DNA of 32,500 nt from Eimeria necatrix. Taxonomy: Eukaryota; Apicomplexa; Conoidasida; Eucoccidiorida; Eimeriidae. A program made the translations under genes and the position numbers. This document shows, in pieces, positions 22,071 to 31,003 of this stretch. The notes under the pieces are model-generated. The model did not search any database. It saw only the letters and a list, made by a program, of their open reading frames with translations, and was not told the DNA's origin. The first letter of the stretch is position 1; every line of letters starts with the position of its first letter. The stretch lies in assembly GCF_000499385.1 (NCBI RefSeq), contig NW_013651798.1, forward strand, positions 1 through 32,500, read 5' to 3'.

Positions 22071-22213
22071 ACAGAACTGACCGGCTGCGGCGTGAGACGG
22101 AAACGGAGGCGCGGCGGCTGCGGCAGCAGCTGAGAGACACCGAAGAGAAATATGCACATGACTCGCACATGCTGAGGTGAGCAGCAGCAGCAGCAGCTGC
22201 TGCTGCTGCTGCT

Positions 22214-22245
<32 letters not shown>

Positions 22246-22543
22246 GGAAAACAGCGGCAGCAACGCGCATGGTTGCTTTGCTGGCGCCTGAGTTCACTAG
22301 CTTTAAATTTCTGCTGCTCGTGGAGCTCCGTCGCTGCCCTGCTGCTGCTGCTGCTGCCTTGCTGCTGCTGCTGCTGCCTTGCTGCTGCTGCTGCTGCCTT
22401 GCTGCTGCTGCTGCTGCCTTGCTGCTGCTGCTCTCTGTCTGCATTCGTCTGTCTCGACTCTATTCGTTTCTGTTTTGCCTCGACTATGATGACTCACTTG
22501 TTTTTAAGCATGCCTTGTTGGATTTTATTTATTTGCTTATATT

Positions 22544-22594
<51 letters not shown>

Positions 22595-22896
22595 TTTTCT
22601 ATCATTCATTTCTCCTCTCTTATTTCAGAATTTGTTTATTTGCTGCTCATGCACCAAATGCTGCTTTTCTTTTCCCGCTGTCTTCGTCTTTCCTCTTGTC
22701 TCCTTCTAGTCTTACTCGCTTTCTTTCCTTTGCAGCAGCAGCAGCAGCAGCTGCTGCTGCTACAACAGCAGCAGCAGCTGCTGCTGCTACTGCTGCTGCT
22801 GCTGCTCCTTTTCCCGTATCTCCTGCTGCCGGCCGTCGCCGCCGGGGCCGCCTGCACAGCGAGGCGGAGCCCCAGCAGCTCACGCTCCCCCCCTGC

Positions 22897-22952
<56 letters not shown>

Positions 22953-23160
22953 AGGTCACGTGCTGCAGCAGCGCAGCAAGAAGCCGGGACGCTGCGGGCT
23001 GAAGTGCAGCAGCTGTGCGAAGAAGTCGAGGGGCTGCAGCTCGAGAAGCAAAGACTCCACGAGGCCATTGCCAGCGTCGAGAGCGACAGCAGGGCCATCC
23101 ACGGAATCTTCAGAAGACACATGCAGGTGCTGCAGCAGCAGCAGCAGCAGCAGTAGCAGC

Positions 23161-23192
<32 letters not shown>

Positions 23193-23314
23193 TAGCAGCA
23201 GCAGCAGCAGTAGCAGCAGCAGCAAAGAAGCGGCAGCAGCAGCAGATGAGGCGATAGCAGCGGCAGCGAAGCAGCAGCAGCAGTAGCAGCTAAAGCAGTA
23301 GCAGCAGTAGAAGT

Positions 23315-23348
<34 letters not shown>

Positions 23349-23752
23349 CCACTGAGCACAGCAGAAGACTGCGTGTGTCTTGGTGGTTTGTTTGCTTCAA
23401 AAGGATCCAAAGAAACAGCTTTTGAGTCAAATAAATAATTTGAATTGGATTTAAATGTTTTTAAACATTTGATTCAAATACTAAATGCTTCGAAGCAGCA
23501 GCAAAGAAACTGCAGCAAGCAGCAGCAGCAGCAGCAACAGCAGCAAAAGGAGACGCTTTTGAAATGGCTCCTTTTGCTGCGGCGCAGGCAGAAGGGGTTT
23601 CTCCCACGGGCACCACGGCGAGGGACTTGGGTCTCCTTTCGAGCAGCAGCAAACCCTAAACCCTAAACCCTAAACCCTAAACCCTTTCCGAGGGATACAA
23701 AGAGCTGCTGCTCTTCTGGAGGGAGCCGGAGACAACAGCTGCGTCCTGAACT
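13823..23752 (+). CDS. large multi-exon coiled-coil protein, function unknown
   Basis: I infer one gene from a series of exons that are heptad-like and rich in Glu, Arg, Gln and Leu, and whose splice phases agree. Proposed exons: 13823-13928, 14306-14372, 14494-14647, 15129-15215 (or -15201), 15999 (or 15994)-16185, 16593-16816, 17324-17507, 18962-19237, 19742-19983, 20255-20321, 20536-20658, 21323-21492, 22075-22176, 22955-23126, then a poorly defined exon near 23500-23640 and a last one near 23696-23752 (GYKELLLFWREPETTAAS, stop). Typical segments are ELAALQQRVASLEASERSLL, RLRRETETEARRLRQQLRDT and VQQLCEEVEGLQLEKQRLHE. The 5' end is unknown. No enzymatic domain is visible; a cytoskeletal or scaffold role is inferred only from the coiled coil. 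Introns are CTG, T-rich or telomere-like repeats, and three need GC donors. It could be more than one gene; single-gene status rests on phase agreement at most junctions. Confidence 0.72.
13929..14305 (+). other. T-rich intron of the coiled-coil gene
   Basis: The donor GTGAGC at 13929 is followed by 350 bp of almost pure pyrimidine on the plus strand (TTTTTTGATC and CCTTTTTG units) and the acceptor CTAAG|CAG. Phase 0 on both sides. The next exon starts with a poly-Gln run. Confidence 0.6.
15223..15466. repeat. two CCCTAAA tracts around a CTG run
   Basis: CCCTAAA arrays at about 15223-15267 and 15420-15465 enclose a CTG-rich stretch (15320-15418). Both lie within an intron of the coiled-coil gene, which runs on through CAG-rich sequence to 15993. 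Confidence 0.9.
16186..16592. repeat. intron made of CCCTAAA then TTTAGGG arrays
   Basis: After the donor GTCCGCC the intron runs through CCCTAAA (16198-16270, 16353-16395) and then TTTAGGG (16504-16580), ending in the acceptor GCGCGCAG at 16592. The two array types are mutually complementary within one intron. Confidence 0.85.
16817..17323. repeat. GC-AG intron with telomere-like arrays
   Basis: The proposed donor is CTCAG|GCGAGT and the acceptor GATCTCAG|G. CCCTAAA units fill 16824-16864 and decayed TTTAGGG units fill 16945-17312. Splicing here reads ALEALREELRVAHG without a break. Confidence 0.65.
17818..18060. repeat. AATAT-type pentanucleotide microsatellite
   Basis: TATAATATAA units run for about 190 bp after a short AAAAT run. 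Because the unit is 5 bp and stop-free on the minus strand, all three minus frames read Tyr-Ile-Leu repeats, which are not proteins. Confidence 0.95.
18200..18480. repeat. TGCATGCA array and 11-bp TGCATGCACAT array
   Basis: A run of overlapping GCATGC lies at about 18248-18275, and an 11-bp unit TGCATGCACAT is repeated about eight times at about 18390-18476. Both carry the palindrome TGCATGCA. Confidence 0.9.
19238..19741. repeat. telomere-like intron between exons 18962-19237 and 19742-19983
   Basis: The donor GTAAACCC is itself the first unit of a CCCTAAA array (19238-19284). TTTAGGG arrays follow at 19384-19442, 19507-19580 and 19670-19735, before the acceptor GAGTGCAG. Both sides are phase 0. 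Confidence 0.85.
19984..20254. repeat. telomere-like intron, phase-verified
   Basis: The donor AG|GTCAAACCC leads straight into CCCTAAA arrays (19985-20050, 20068-20100). A TTTAGGG array (20178-20240) precedes the acceptor TTTCGCAG|A. The split codon AG+A gives Arg, joining EQQCKA to RFDEQLRILEEW. Confidence 0.8.
21746..21835. repeat. perfect 45-bp tandem duplication
   Basis: Two identical adjacent copies begin TCCTAGGGTTTAGGGTTTTC and end GGGCATCTCAGCC. It lies in the intron between exons 21323-21492 and 22075-22176 and carries two telomere-like units per copy. Confidence 0.97.
22530..22600. repeat. ATTT microsatellite
   Basis: About sixteen TTTA units inside the intron between exons 22075-22176 and 22955-23126. 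The rest of that intron holds CTG/CAG runs and T-rich sequence. Confidence 0.95.
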
Positions 23753-23800
23753 GAAGTGTACAGACACCCTAGAGTCCCTTTCCTTGAGTTGCTGCTAGTC

Positions 23801-23833
<33 letters not shown>

Positions 23834-24340
23834 TGCTGCTGCTGCTGCTGCCGTTGCTGCTGCTGCTGCCAGGGCAGCAGCAGCGCGTGGGCGGCGCGAT
23901 GCCTAAAAATGGAAGCCCCGCTGCAGTGCTGCTGCAATGCGCTGCAGCAGAAGCTCTTGTCGCAGCAGCTGTTGCTTCAGCAGCAGCAGCAGCTGTTGCT
24001 GCAGCAGCAGCAGCTGCTGCTGCAGCAGCAGCTGCTGCTGCAGATAGGGACTCTAGTGAGAAACACTCTGACTCTTATTCTTTGTTTGGGAACGTCTGTA
24101 GCTGTCTTTTTGTCTCCAAAACAAAAACAAGGAAAAGAGAAACAAATAGTGGCCGAGCCGCTAAACCCTAAACCCTAAACCCTAAACCCTAGGCCCGCCT
24201 CCCCTGGAGCGAGCGGCTCTTCAGACAAAGACCGACTCAAATTGAAACTCTTAAAATGCCAAAACGACAAAGTGGAAAGCGGAAAAAAAAGAAAATGCAA
24301 AAGGCCACAGACCCCGCAGAAGCCGCTTTCGGTGCAACTG
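23753..24340. other. region after the coiled-coil stop, uncertain coding
   Basis: CTG and CAG runs fill 23800-24040 and CCCTAAA units lie at 24161-24192. Two non-repetitive plus-strand stretches exist: DRDSSEKHSDSYSLFGNVCS near 24045 and DKDRLKLKLLKCQNDKVESG near 24226. They might be further exons of the coiled-coil gene if the stop at 23752 is not used. Confidence 0.4.
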
Positions 24341-24341
24341 A

Positions 24342-24957
24342 CCTGTACGTACACCCCAAATCTGCTGCGGTGTACGTACACCTAAAACTAACGGGGGTGT
24401 ACATACACCCCAAATGCACTGGGGTGTACATACACCCCAAGTTTACTGGGGTGTACATACACCCGAAATTCACTGGGGTGTACATACACCCCAGATTGAC
24501 TGGGGTGTACATACACCCCAAGTTCACTGGGGTGTACATACACCCCAAATTCACTGAGGTGTACGTACACCCCAAGTTCACTGGGGTGTACGTACACCCC
24601 AAATTTACTGGGGTGTACATACACCCTAAAAACACTGTACATACACCCCAAATTCACTGTACATACACCCCAAATTCAAGTACACTCCAAACACACTGGG
24701 GTGTACATACACCCCAGATCGACTGGGGTGCACATACACTTTAAATCTTGGAGTGTACATACACCTCAAATCCACTGGGGTGCACATACAGCCCGAATGC
24801 ACTTGGGTGTACAGACACTTCAAATTCACGTTTACACAAACTTCAAATCCACTGGGGTGTACATACACCGCAAGTCCTCTGGGGTGTACATACACTTGAA
24901 ACTGCAGGGGTGTAAACAGACACCTGAAGAGAACTGAGGTGTACATACACCCCGCGA
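24342..24957. repeat. 27-bp tandem array of an 18-bp palindrome
   Basis: The unit is GGGGTGTACATACACCCC plus a 9-bp spacer such as AAATTCACT. The centre of the array (about 24390-24625) has perfect 27-bp spacing; the edges are decayed. As 27 is a multiple of three, the plus strand carries an open 9-residue repeat (GVYIHPKFT) and the minus strand another. It lies between convergent genes, so I treat it as non-coding. Confidence 0.9.
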
Positions 24958-25031
24958 ATTGGCTGGAGCTCATTCAGCTTCCGCGAGTGTCCGTACACCT
25001 CAAGTCGCTTGGGGCGTCCGCACAGCTTAAC

Positions 25032-25083
<52 letters not shown>

Positions 25084-25157
25084 GGTGTACGTACACCTGC
25101 GAGGTGCCTGTACACCTCAGCGCCTGCGTCGGGGTGTACGTACACCGGAGAGGAGGG

Positions 25158-25463
25158 CTAGTTCGGGGTGTCTGGACAGACGATGAGGGGGGGCTGGAGT
25201 TTGGCGAGTTGACTTTCCAAATATTTAAATTTATCTTTTTTGACTCCCACAACTTTCGGAGGAAGTTTGAGAGCTCCTGCTGCTGCTTCTGCTGCCAGCT
25301 GTACGTACAGCTGGTGGCTGTCCCGCAGCTCCTGGCGCCTCGGCGGCGTCGGCACTGTAAAGACAGTCGGCGCTGCAGCAGCGCTGCTGCTGCTGCTGCT
25401 GCTGCTGCAGTCTGCTGCGTCGGCGGAGCGCAGCAGGGCCGCTGCGTAGCTGCTGCTTTCTCC

Positions 25464-25496
<33 letters not shown>

Positions 25497-26645
25497 GGTG
25501 TACGTACGGCAGTCCGGGCCCCGGTCCAGCCCAGGCCGCCGCCGCCGCCGGTGCTCCCAAAGTGTGGGGGGAGGAGCAGCTGCAGCAAAAGGAGACGCAG
25601 CGCAGCAGCGAGCGTCAGCAGCAAAACAAGCAGCAGCAGCAGCAGCAGAAGTAGCAGCAGCAGCAGCAGAAGTAGCAGCAGCAGCAGCAGTAGTAGCAGA
25701 AGCCGCCCCGGGAAGCAAAGACGCAGAGCGGCAGCAACGCTGCAAGCGCCAGGCACCCACCAGCAGCAGCAGCAACAGCAACACAAACAGCACCAGAAGC
25801 AGCAGCAGCAACAGCAGCAACAGCAGCAGCATCAGCAGCAGCAGCAGCAGCAGCAGCAGGCTGACGCTGGGGCTGGGTGAGCTCTTTGCAGATGTCGTGG
25901 AGCAAACCCTCGCGGGGCAAAGCGCGGGTTTCCAAACCCCTGCCCGAAACCCTAATATAGCGACTCCAGTCTTCTTTGCGAACTGCCAGTCTTCTTTCTT
26001 GTTTTTCTTTTGCTTCTTCTCTCTCCAAAGAAAAACGCAAGTAAGGCAGCAAGTAACCCCCCCGCAAACCCTCCTTCCACCTGCCAACAACGCACAAACC
26101 CTAAACCCTAAACCCTAAACCCTAAACCCTAAACCCTTAGTCCTGAACCCTAAACCCTAAACCCTAAACCCTTAGTCCTGAACCCTAAGCCATAAACCCT
26201 AAACCCGCGCTCCGAAGTGCCACCCCGCAAGCGCCGCCCAGGGACGCCCCAAACATCTGAAACAGTAAACTCTAAACCCTAAACCCTAAACCCTAAACCC
26301 TAAACCCTAAACCTTCATTCCACGCGCGTGCCCAGACAAGGAACGCCCAAGCAAAGCCTAAACCCTAAACCCTAAACATTCCTTTCACCACCTGCTCGCC
26401 CAGCTTGAACACTCCCCACACTAAACCCTAAACCCTAAACCCTAAACCCTAAACCCTAAACCCTGGACTCTGAGGCTGGAGGGTCTCACTTTTCAACAGG
26501 GTTTGTGGTTCGAGAGCTGTAGGGGACAAGAGGAGGCTGCGGGCAGCCCCTGCTGCTGCTGCTGCTGCGGGCAAAGGACCTCGCAGTTGCTGCTGCGCTC
26601 TCGGGGGACGTCGCTGCTGCTGCTGGGGCCTCCAGCACTATGACT

Positions 26646-26688
<43 letters not shown>

Positions 26689-27014
26689 CAGGTAACCCCA
26701 GGCAGCACTGAGCCAAACGGGGGCACTGCCTCCGTTCTCTGTGCTGCGGCTCTCTGCCATCTAGCAGCCACTTCTTAGGTGCAGCAGCAGCAAGTCTTGC
26801 CTGCCGCAGCAGCCTCGCCTTGGCTGCGTCCCCGTCTGCTGCTGCTGCTGCTGCTGCTGCTGCTTCCTCCTGCTGCTCGTCCTGCTGCAGCCACTGCTTT
26901 ATATCTGCTTCAAAAACAGCATCAAATGGAGAGTCCAGCATTGCAAAGATGGCGTCGACAGCAGCAGCAGTTGCTTCCTCTCCGCCGCCGCAGCAGCCGG
27001 GCGGCCCCTGCTGC

Positions 27015-27047
<33 letters not shown>

Positions 27048-27209
27048 TGCTGCTGCTGCCGACGCCGCTCCTGCTGCACACACTTGTACGCGTTTGGCTG
27101 GAAAGAACATTCTTCTAAAGATGCCATCAATTTGCTGCACCTGTCATCGGGGACATATCTGCTGCAGAACTGTCGAAAAATCGCCATGGGGTCTGTGGGC
27201 AGCAGCTCG

Positions 27210-27242
<33 letters not shown>

Positions 27243-27352
27243 AGCTGCTGCTGCAGCTGCTGCTGCCGCTTTTTGAGGTAGCGGGGCGGGAGTCGGGTTG
27301 ATTTCGGGGTGGAAGGTGCAGTCCTCTGCCTCTCTGAGCTCCTTGAGGGAAA

Positions 27353-27385
<33 letters not shown>

Positions 27386-27854
27386 GCTTGCGAACAAATC
27401 TGCTGATAATGGCATCAAAGCGAGTCCAGCGTTTTGCTGCTGCTCTTTGGGTCTCCTCGAAGCAGCAAGTGGGGTCTCCGCAGGGGGGGAGGGAGCGGGT
27501 GCGGCGACGGGCGGTTTGCTGCTGCTGCTGCTGCAGCAGCAGCAGCTGCTGCTGCTGCTGCTGCTGCTGCAGCTTGCGGGCGAAGGCCTCGACGTGGGGC
27601 TTGGGGATTGCTGCTGCTGCTCGCGGGTCCACTGCAGCAGCAGCTTGTCTGCAGCAGCGGCTGAGCTTGTCTCTGTAAGCATCTATCTCGGGAATGCCAA
27701 AAGCTTGCTGCAGCAGCTGCATGCAAAGAGACACAAAAAGAGACTTGGGGACAAACAAGTGAGGTGCTGCTGAAGCATCTGCTGCTTCTTTGTCTCCGTC
27801 GAGCATAACTGCGCGTCCGCTTTCTCTTGCGAGGCGTCGGAAGAGCTGCGCGGC

Positions 27855-27891
<37 letters not shown>

Positions 27892-28371
27892 AGCGGCGTC
27901 TGCAGCGCTTCGCCCGCCTCCTCCGCGCGCCCGGCAGCAGCAGCAGCAGCAGCAGCAGCAGCTGAAGTCCCAATTTTGACGGGGCCCTCTTTTGTGGGGT
28001 TTTGCGCATGCAGCTGCAGCAAAGGGTCCAGCTGCGGGGGCAGCCAGGGGCCCCCGTCTGCTGCTGCTGCTGCGTCGCTGCTGCAGCAGCAAACCGCCTG
28101 CTGCACCAGCGCAGGCACCACCGCCTGCAGGAAGCGCCGCTCGTGCTGCTGCAGCGCAGCAGCAACTGCATGCAAACAAAACAAATCAGCAACTTCTTCT
28201 TGCTGCGGGTCCAGCTTCTCCCACAGCTCCAGCAGCCGCTGCTGTCGATACACCCGAATCATTTGCTGCGACTTTGCGCACAGCTGCGGTGTATGCGCAT
28301 ACACCGGAATGCACTGCCGGGCCTCCCCACAGTGCCGCCGCCTGCAGCAGCTCCCAGCTGACCACTGGTCA

Positions 28372-28406
<35 letters not shown>

Positions 28407-28641
28407 GGGGCCTCCCCTGGGGGCCCCCTCCAGTCCGGAGCAGGTTGGCTTCGGCCGCGGCAGCGGCAAGGACGGGGGGCCCCCAGGGTACGGGGCCCCG
28501 CCGCCGCGGCGCGCTGCAGCAGCAGCAGCAGGCCCTGCTGCTGCTGCTGCTGCTGGCGACGCTGATGGCCCACCGGTGCTCTTGACTCCATGCCCAGCGG
28601 CGGACAAGCGAGGCAGCCGGCTGGGGGCTGGACGGTCGCTG

Positions 28642-28696
<55 letters not shown>

Positions 28697-28742
28697 GAGC
28701 GGCCGCGGCCGCCGGCGACGGCGCGGCGCCCGGGGGCTCCAT
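25158..28742 (-). CDS. unrecognised three-exon protein with CTFxP-like motifs; one frameshift
   Basis: The start is at 28742 (MEPPGAAP). Exon 1 is 28742-26490, exon 2 is 26020-25866 and exon 3 is 25354-25158. Donor GAAAA|GTGAGA joins acceptor GGAGAG|A; donor CAGC|GTCAGC joins acceptor CTTTACAG|TG; both phases agree. Unique segments include MIRVYRQQRLLELWEKLDPQ, the motifs AEDCTFHPEINP (near residue 477) and LEECSFQPNAYK, FRQFCSRYVPDDRCSKLMAS, and in exon 2 EEAKEKQERRLAVRKEDWSR. The C-terminus is KDKFKYLESQLAKLQPPLIV. CTFxP-like motifs recur in uncharacterised protist proteins; no function follows. Between the two motifs the frame shifts by one: dropping one C of the CCCC at 27286-27283 restores a continuous protein of about 867 residues. 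Poly-Gln and poly-Ala tracts are frequent. Two palindromes of the GTACGTAC family are translated here (IPVYAHTP, QLYVQL). Confidence 0.72.
25355..25865 (-). other. CAG/CTG-rich intron of the CTFxP gene
   Basis: On the minus strand the donor is CAGC|GTCAGC and the acceptor CTGTCTTTACAG. Inside, CTG runs on the sense strand (25620-25860) pass into GC-rich sequence and CAG runs. Splicing gives KELTQPQ-L-PTPPRRQEL. Confidence 0.6.
26021..26489 (-). other. telomere-like intron of the CTFxP gene
   Basis: The minus-strand donor GTGAGA at 26489 is followed by TTTAGGG arrays in the sense direction (plus-strand CCCTAAA at 26421-26465, 26357-26378, 26265-26315 and 26095-26207) and a pyrimidine tract TTTTTCTTTGG before the acceptor GAGAG. 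The split codon AA+A gives Lys. Confidence 0.65.
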
Positions 28743-29841
28743 GCTGCGCGTCCAGGGCCTCTGCGAGGGACTTTTTGGAGAAGTTTTCGGCTTTTCTTTT
28801 GCAATTTTGGAAATAAAAAAGAAAGAAAAGGGGAAAAAGGCAAAAGGGGAGGAGCGGCGGCGCTGGGCGCCGCGGCCGACGCCCGATGAGCCTCGCGGCT
28901 GCCGCGGCAGTGAGTGGACCTTCGGCTGCGGCGGGCGTTCTCCTGCTGCAGTTAAAGGACAAAAGGACTTTAAATAGAAGAAAATAAAGAAATTAAAAGC
29001 CTCTTAATTGGTGCAAAGAAGGAGCTTAAAGGCGCACAAACAAGATCCGCCACAGAGGCGGCAGCGCTGGTCATGGGGGCCCCGGCGAGCCGCTGCAGCG
29101 GCTGGGCGCTCTCGGAGGCCCCGTTTGCGCTCAGATCGCCCGCTAAATTGCAAATAAAACCCTTTTTTAAATGCTGCTGACAAATTAAATGCATTTTTGC
29201 TTCATTTTAACTCAAAAACGCCTCGGATTGCCCACTTTTGGCCGCCGATCGCGAGCCCAGCCCGCTAGCGAACAGGTCCACTCGCGGCCGCCGGGCGGGG
29301 CCTTTGCTTTTGCACGCAAACTGAACACAGAAGACTTCCCGAGGGTTTAGGGTTTAGGGTTTAGGGTTTACAGTGCTTTGAAGCCGCCGCTGAGGGGCGC
29401 GGGCGTAGCCGCCCGCGGCGAGCAGCACCCCCGGCAGACCAGACACTGCAGGCTTCCTGCTGCAGCAGCAGCAGCCAAAATAAAGCCCGAGGGCCCCTGC
29501 TGCAGCAGCAGCCGCAGAAGCAAAACCTTAGGGCTCTCGATGCAGCTGCCTTTGGGCCCTATGGGGCCCCCTGGCTGCTGGGGAGGGGCCCCCGGGGGCC
29601 CCTGGGGCCAGGGGGCCCCTAGGGGCCCCCTCCCCCTCCTGGCCTGCTGCAGCAGCGCAGCAGCACTCTCTAGGGTGTGCAGACACTTAAGTAGCGCTGC
29701 AGCAGCAATTAATGCCCGCCCAACTCTAGGTACAGCAGCAGCAGCAGCAGCTGCTGCTCACACAGCAGCAGCAGCAGCAGCTTACGCAGCAGCAGCAACG
29801 AATGCCAAACGCGCCTGCGCCGTTCGCAGTGCCCAAGTCTA
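28743..29841. other. upstream region of the CTFxP gene, no clear gene
   Basis: GC-rich sequence to about 28960, then AT-richer unique sequence, a TTTAGGG tract at 29342-29370, CAG-rich patches (29455-29525, 29690-29800) and a palindrome relative at 29673-29686. A plus-strand frame from 29378 (154 codons) is low-complexity and not convincing. The promoter of the minus-strand gene starting at 28742 should lie here. Confidence 0.5.
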
Positions 29842-30217
29842 GCTTTTAAAGGGCCCCTAGCAGGACCCTACGAGGGGCCCCCTAGCGGGCCCCCCAGGGG
29901 GCCCCCCAGGGGCCCCCCCAGGGGGCCCCCTTGGGGGCCCCCAAAGGCGCCCCCACGGGTGTAGGGGCCCCCTTGGGGGCCCCCATGGGGCCCCCCAAGT
30001 GCCTGTTAGTGCCCTCACTTGCCTTGCAAGGGGTCGCAGCAAGGGCCCCCCTGGGGCCCCCTATGGGGGCCCCCAAGGGGCCCCCTAAGGGCCCCCTAAG
30101 GAGGCCCCTGGGGGCCCCCTGGGGGCCCCCAGGGGGCCCCTGGCAGTCAGCTGGGGGCCCCCTTTGTGGCGCCTTCGGGGGCTGGGTCTGGGGAGGGGGC
30201 GGCGGGGCCCCTGAACT
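29842..30217. repeat. GGGGCCCC repeat field 3' of ATP11
   Basis: Dense GGGGGCCCCC blocks with short spacers lie directly downstream of the ATP11 stop codon, comparable to the field 3' of COQ2. No gene is visible. Confidence 0.8.
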
Positions 30218-30273
30218 TCAGGTGTAGGGCAGCCAGAGCTCAGTGAGCACCGAGGGGCCCCCCGGGGCCCCCC

Positions 30274-30320
<47 letters not shown>

Positions 30321-30603
30321 GGCCTGGGGGGCAGGGGGAAGGCGAAGAAGTCGGGGTTTTGCTGCTGGAAATCGGCGAAGGAAAAGGTCTCGGGGGCGAA
30401 GTTGAAGGCCTGGGGCCAGCGAAAACGGGTGGGGTTGCTGTAGCTTTCAATAACCACCTTTGTTAAGTGCTGCGCCCCACAGGGCCCCACAGCAGCAGCA
30501 GCAGGCTGCAGCAGCTCGCCGCGGGCCAGCACCAGCCCGTGGCTCTCCGCCAGCTCCGCGAAAAAGGTCAGCACCAGCAGCGGCGAGGCCTTCTCCGGGC
30601 CCT

Positions 30604-30645
<42 letters not shown>

Positions 30646-30970
30646 TAGCAGCAGCAGCAGCAGCGTTGGAGCAGCAGCAGCAGCAGCGCCACAAGCGCCA
30701 GCACAGCAGCAGCACTGCACGCAGCAGCAGCAGCGCAGGTGCAGCAGCAGCACGGCAGCACCACGGAAACAGCAGCAGCAGCACAGCAGCGGCAGCACAG
30801 CAGCAGCAGCAGCAGCGGGGGCTGTGGGGCGCAGCAGGGGCACTCACGCGTTTGTACTGCTCGAGACTTGTCAAGAAGCAGCAGTTTCTTTGAAATTGAA
30901 TTAATAGCATTTCAAAGGCCCCGGGGCCCCGCGGCAGCGGAGCCACAAACGTTGGCGCGTTCCGCGCGCT

Positions 30971-31003
<33 letters not shown>

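Noticed and set aside
24342..24957. CRISPR-like array
   Set aside because: Repeats are palindromic and regularly spaced, but spacers are only 9 bp and similar to each other, and the genome is eukaryotic.
26779..28977. Plus-strand Cys-, Leu- and Ala-rich frames
   Set aside because: They are complements of the poly-Gln-coding minus-strand gene and have no unique conserved stretch.
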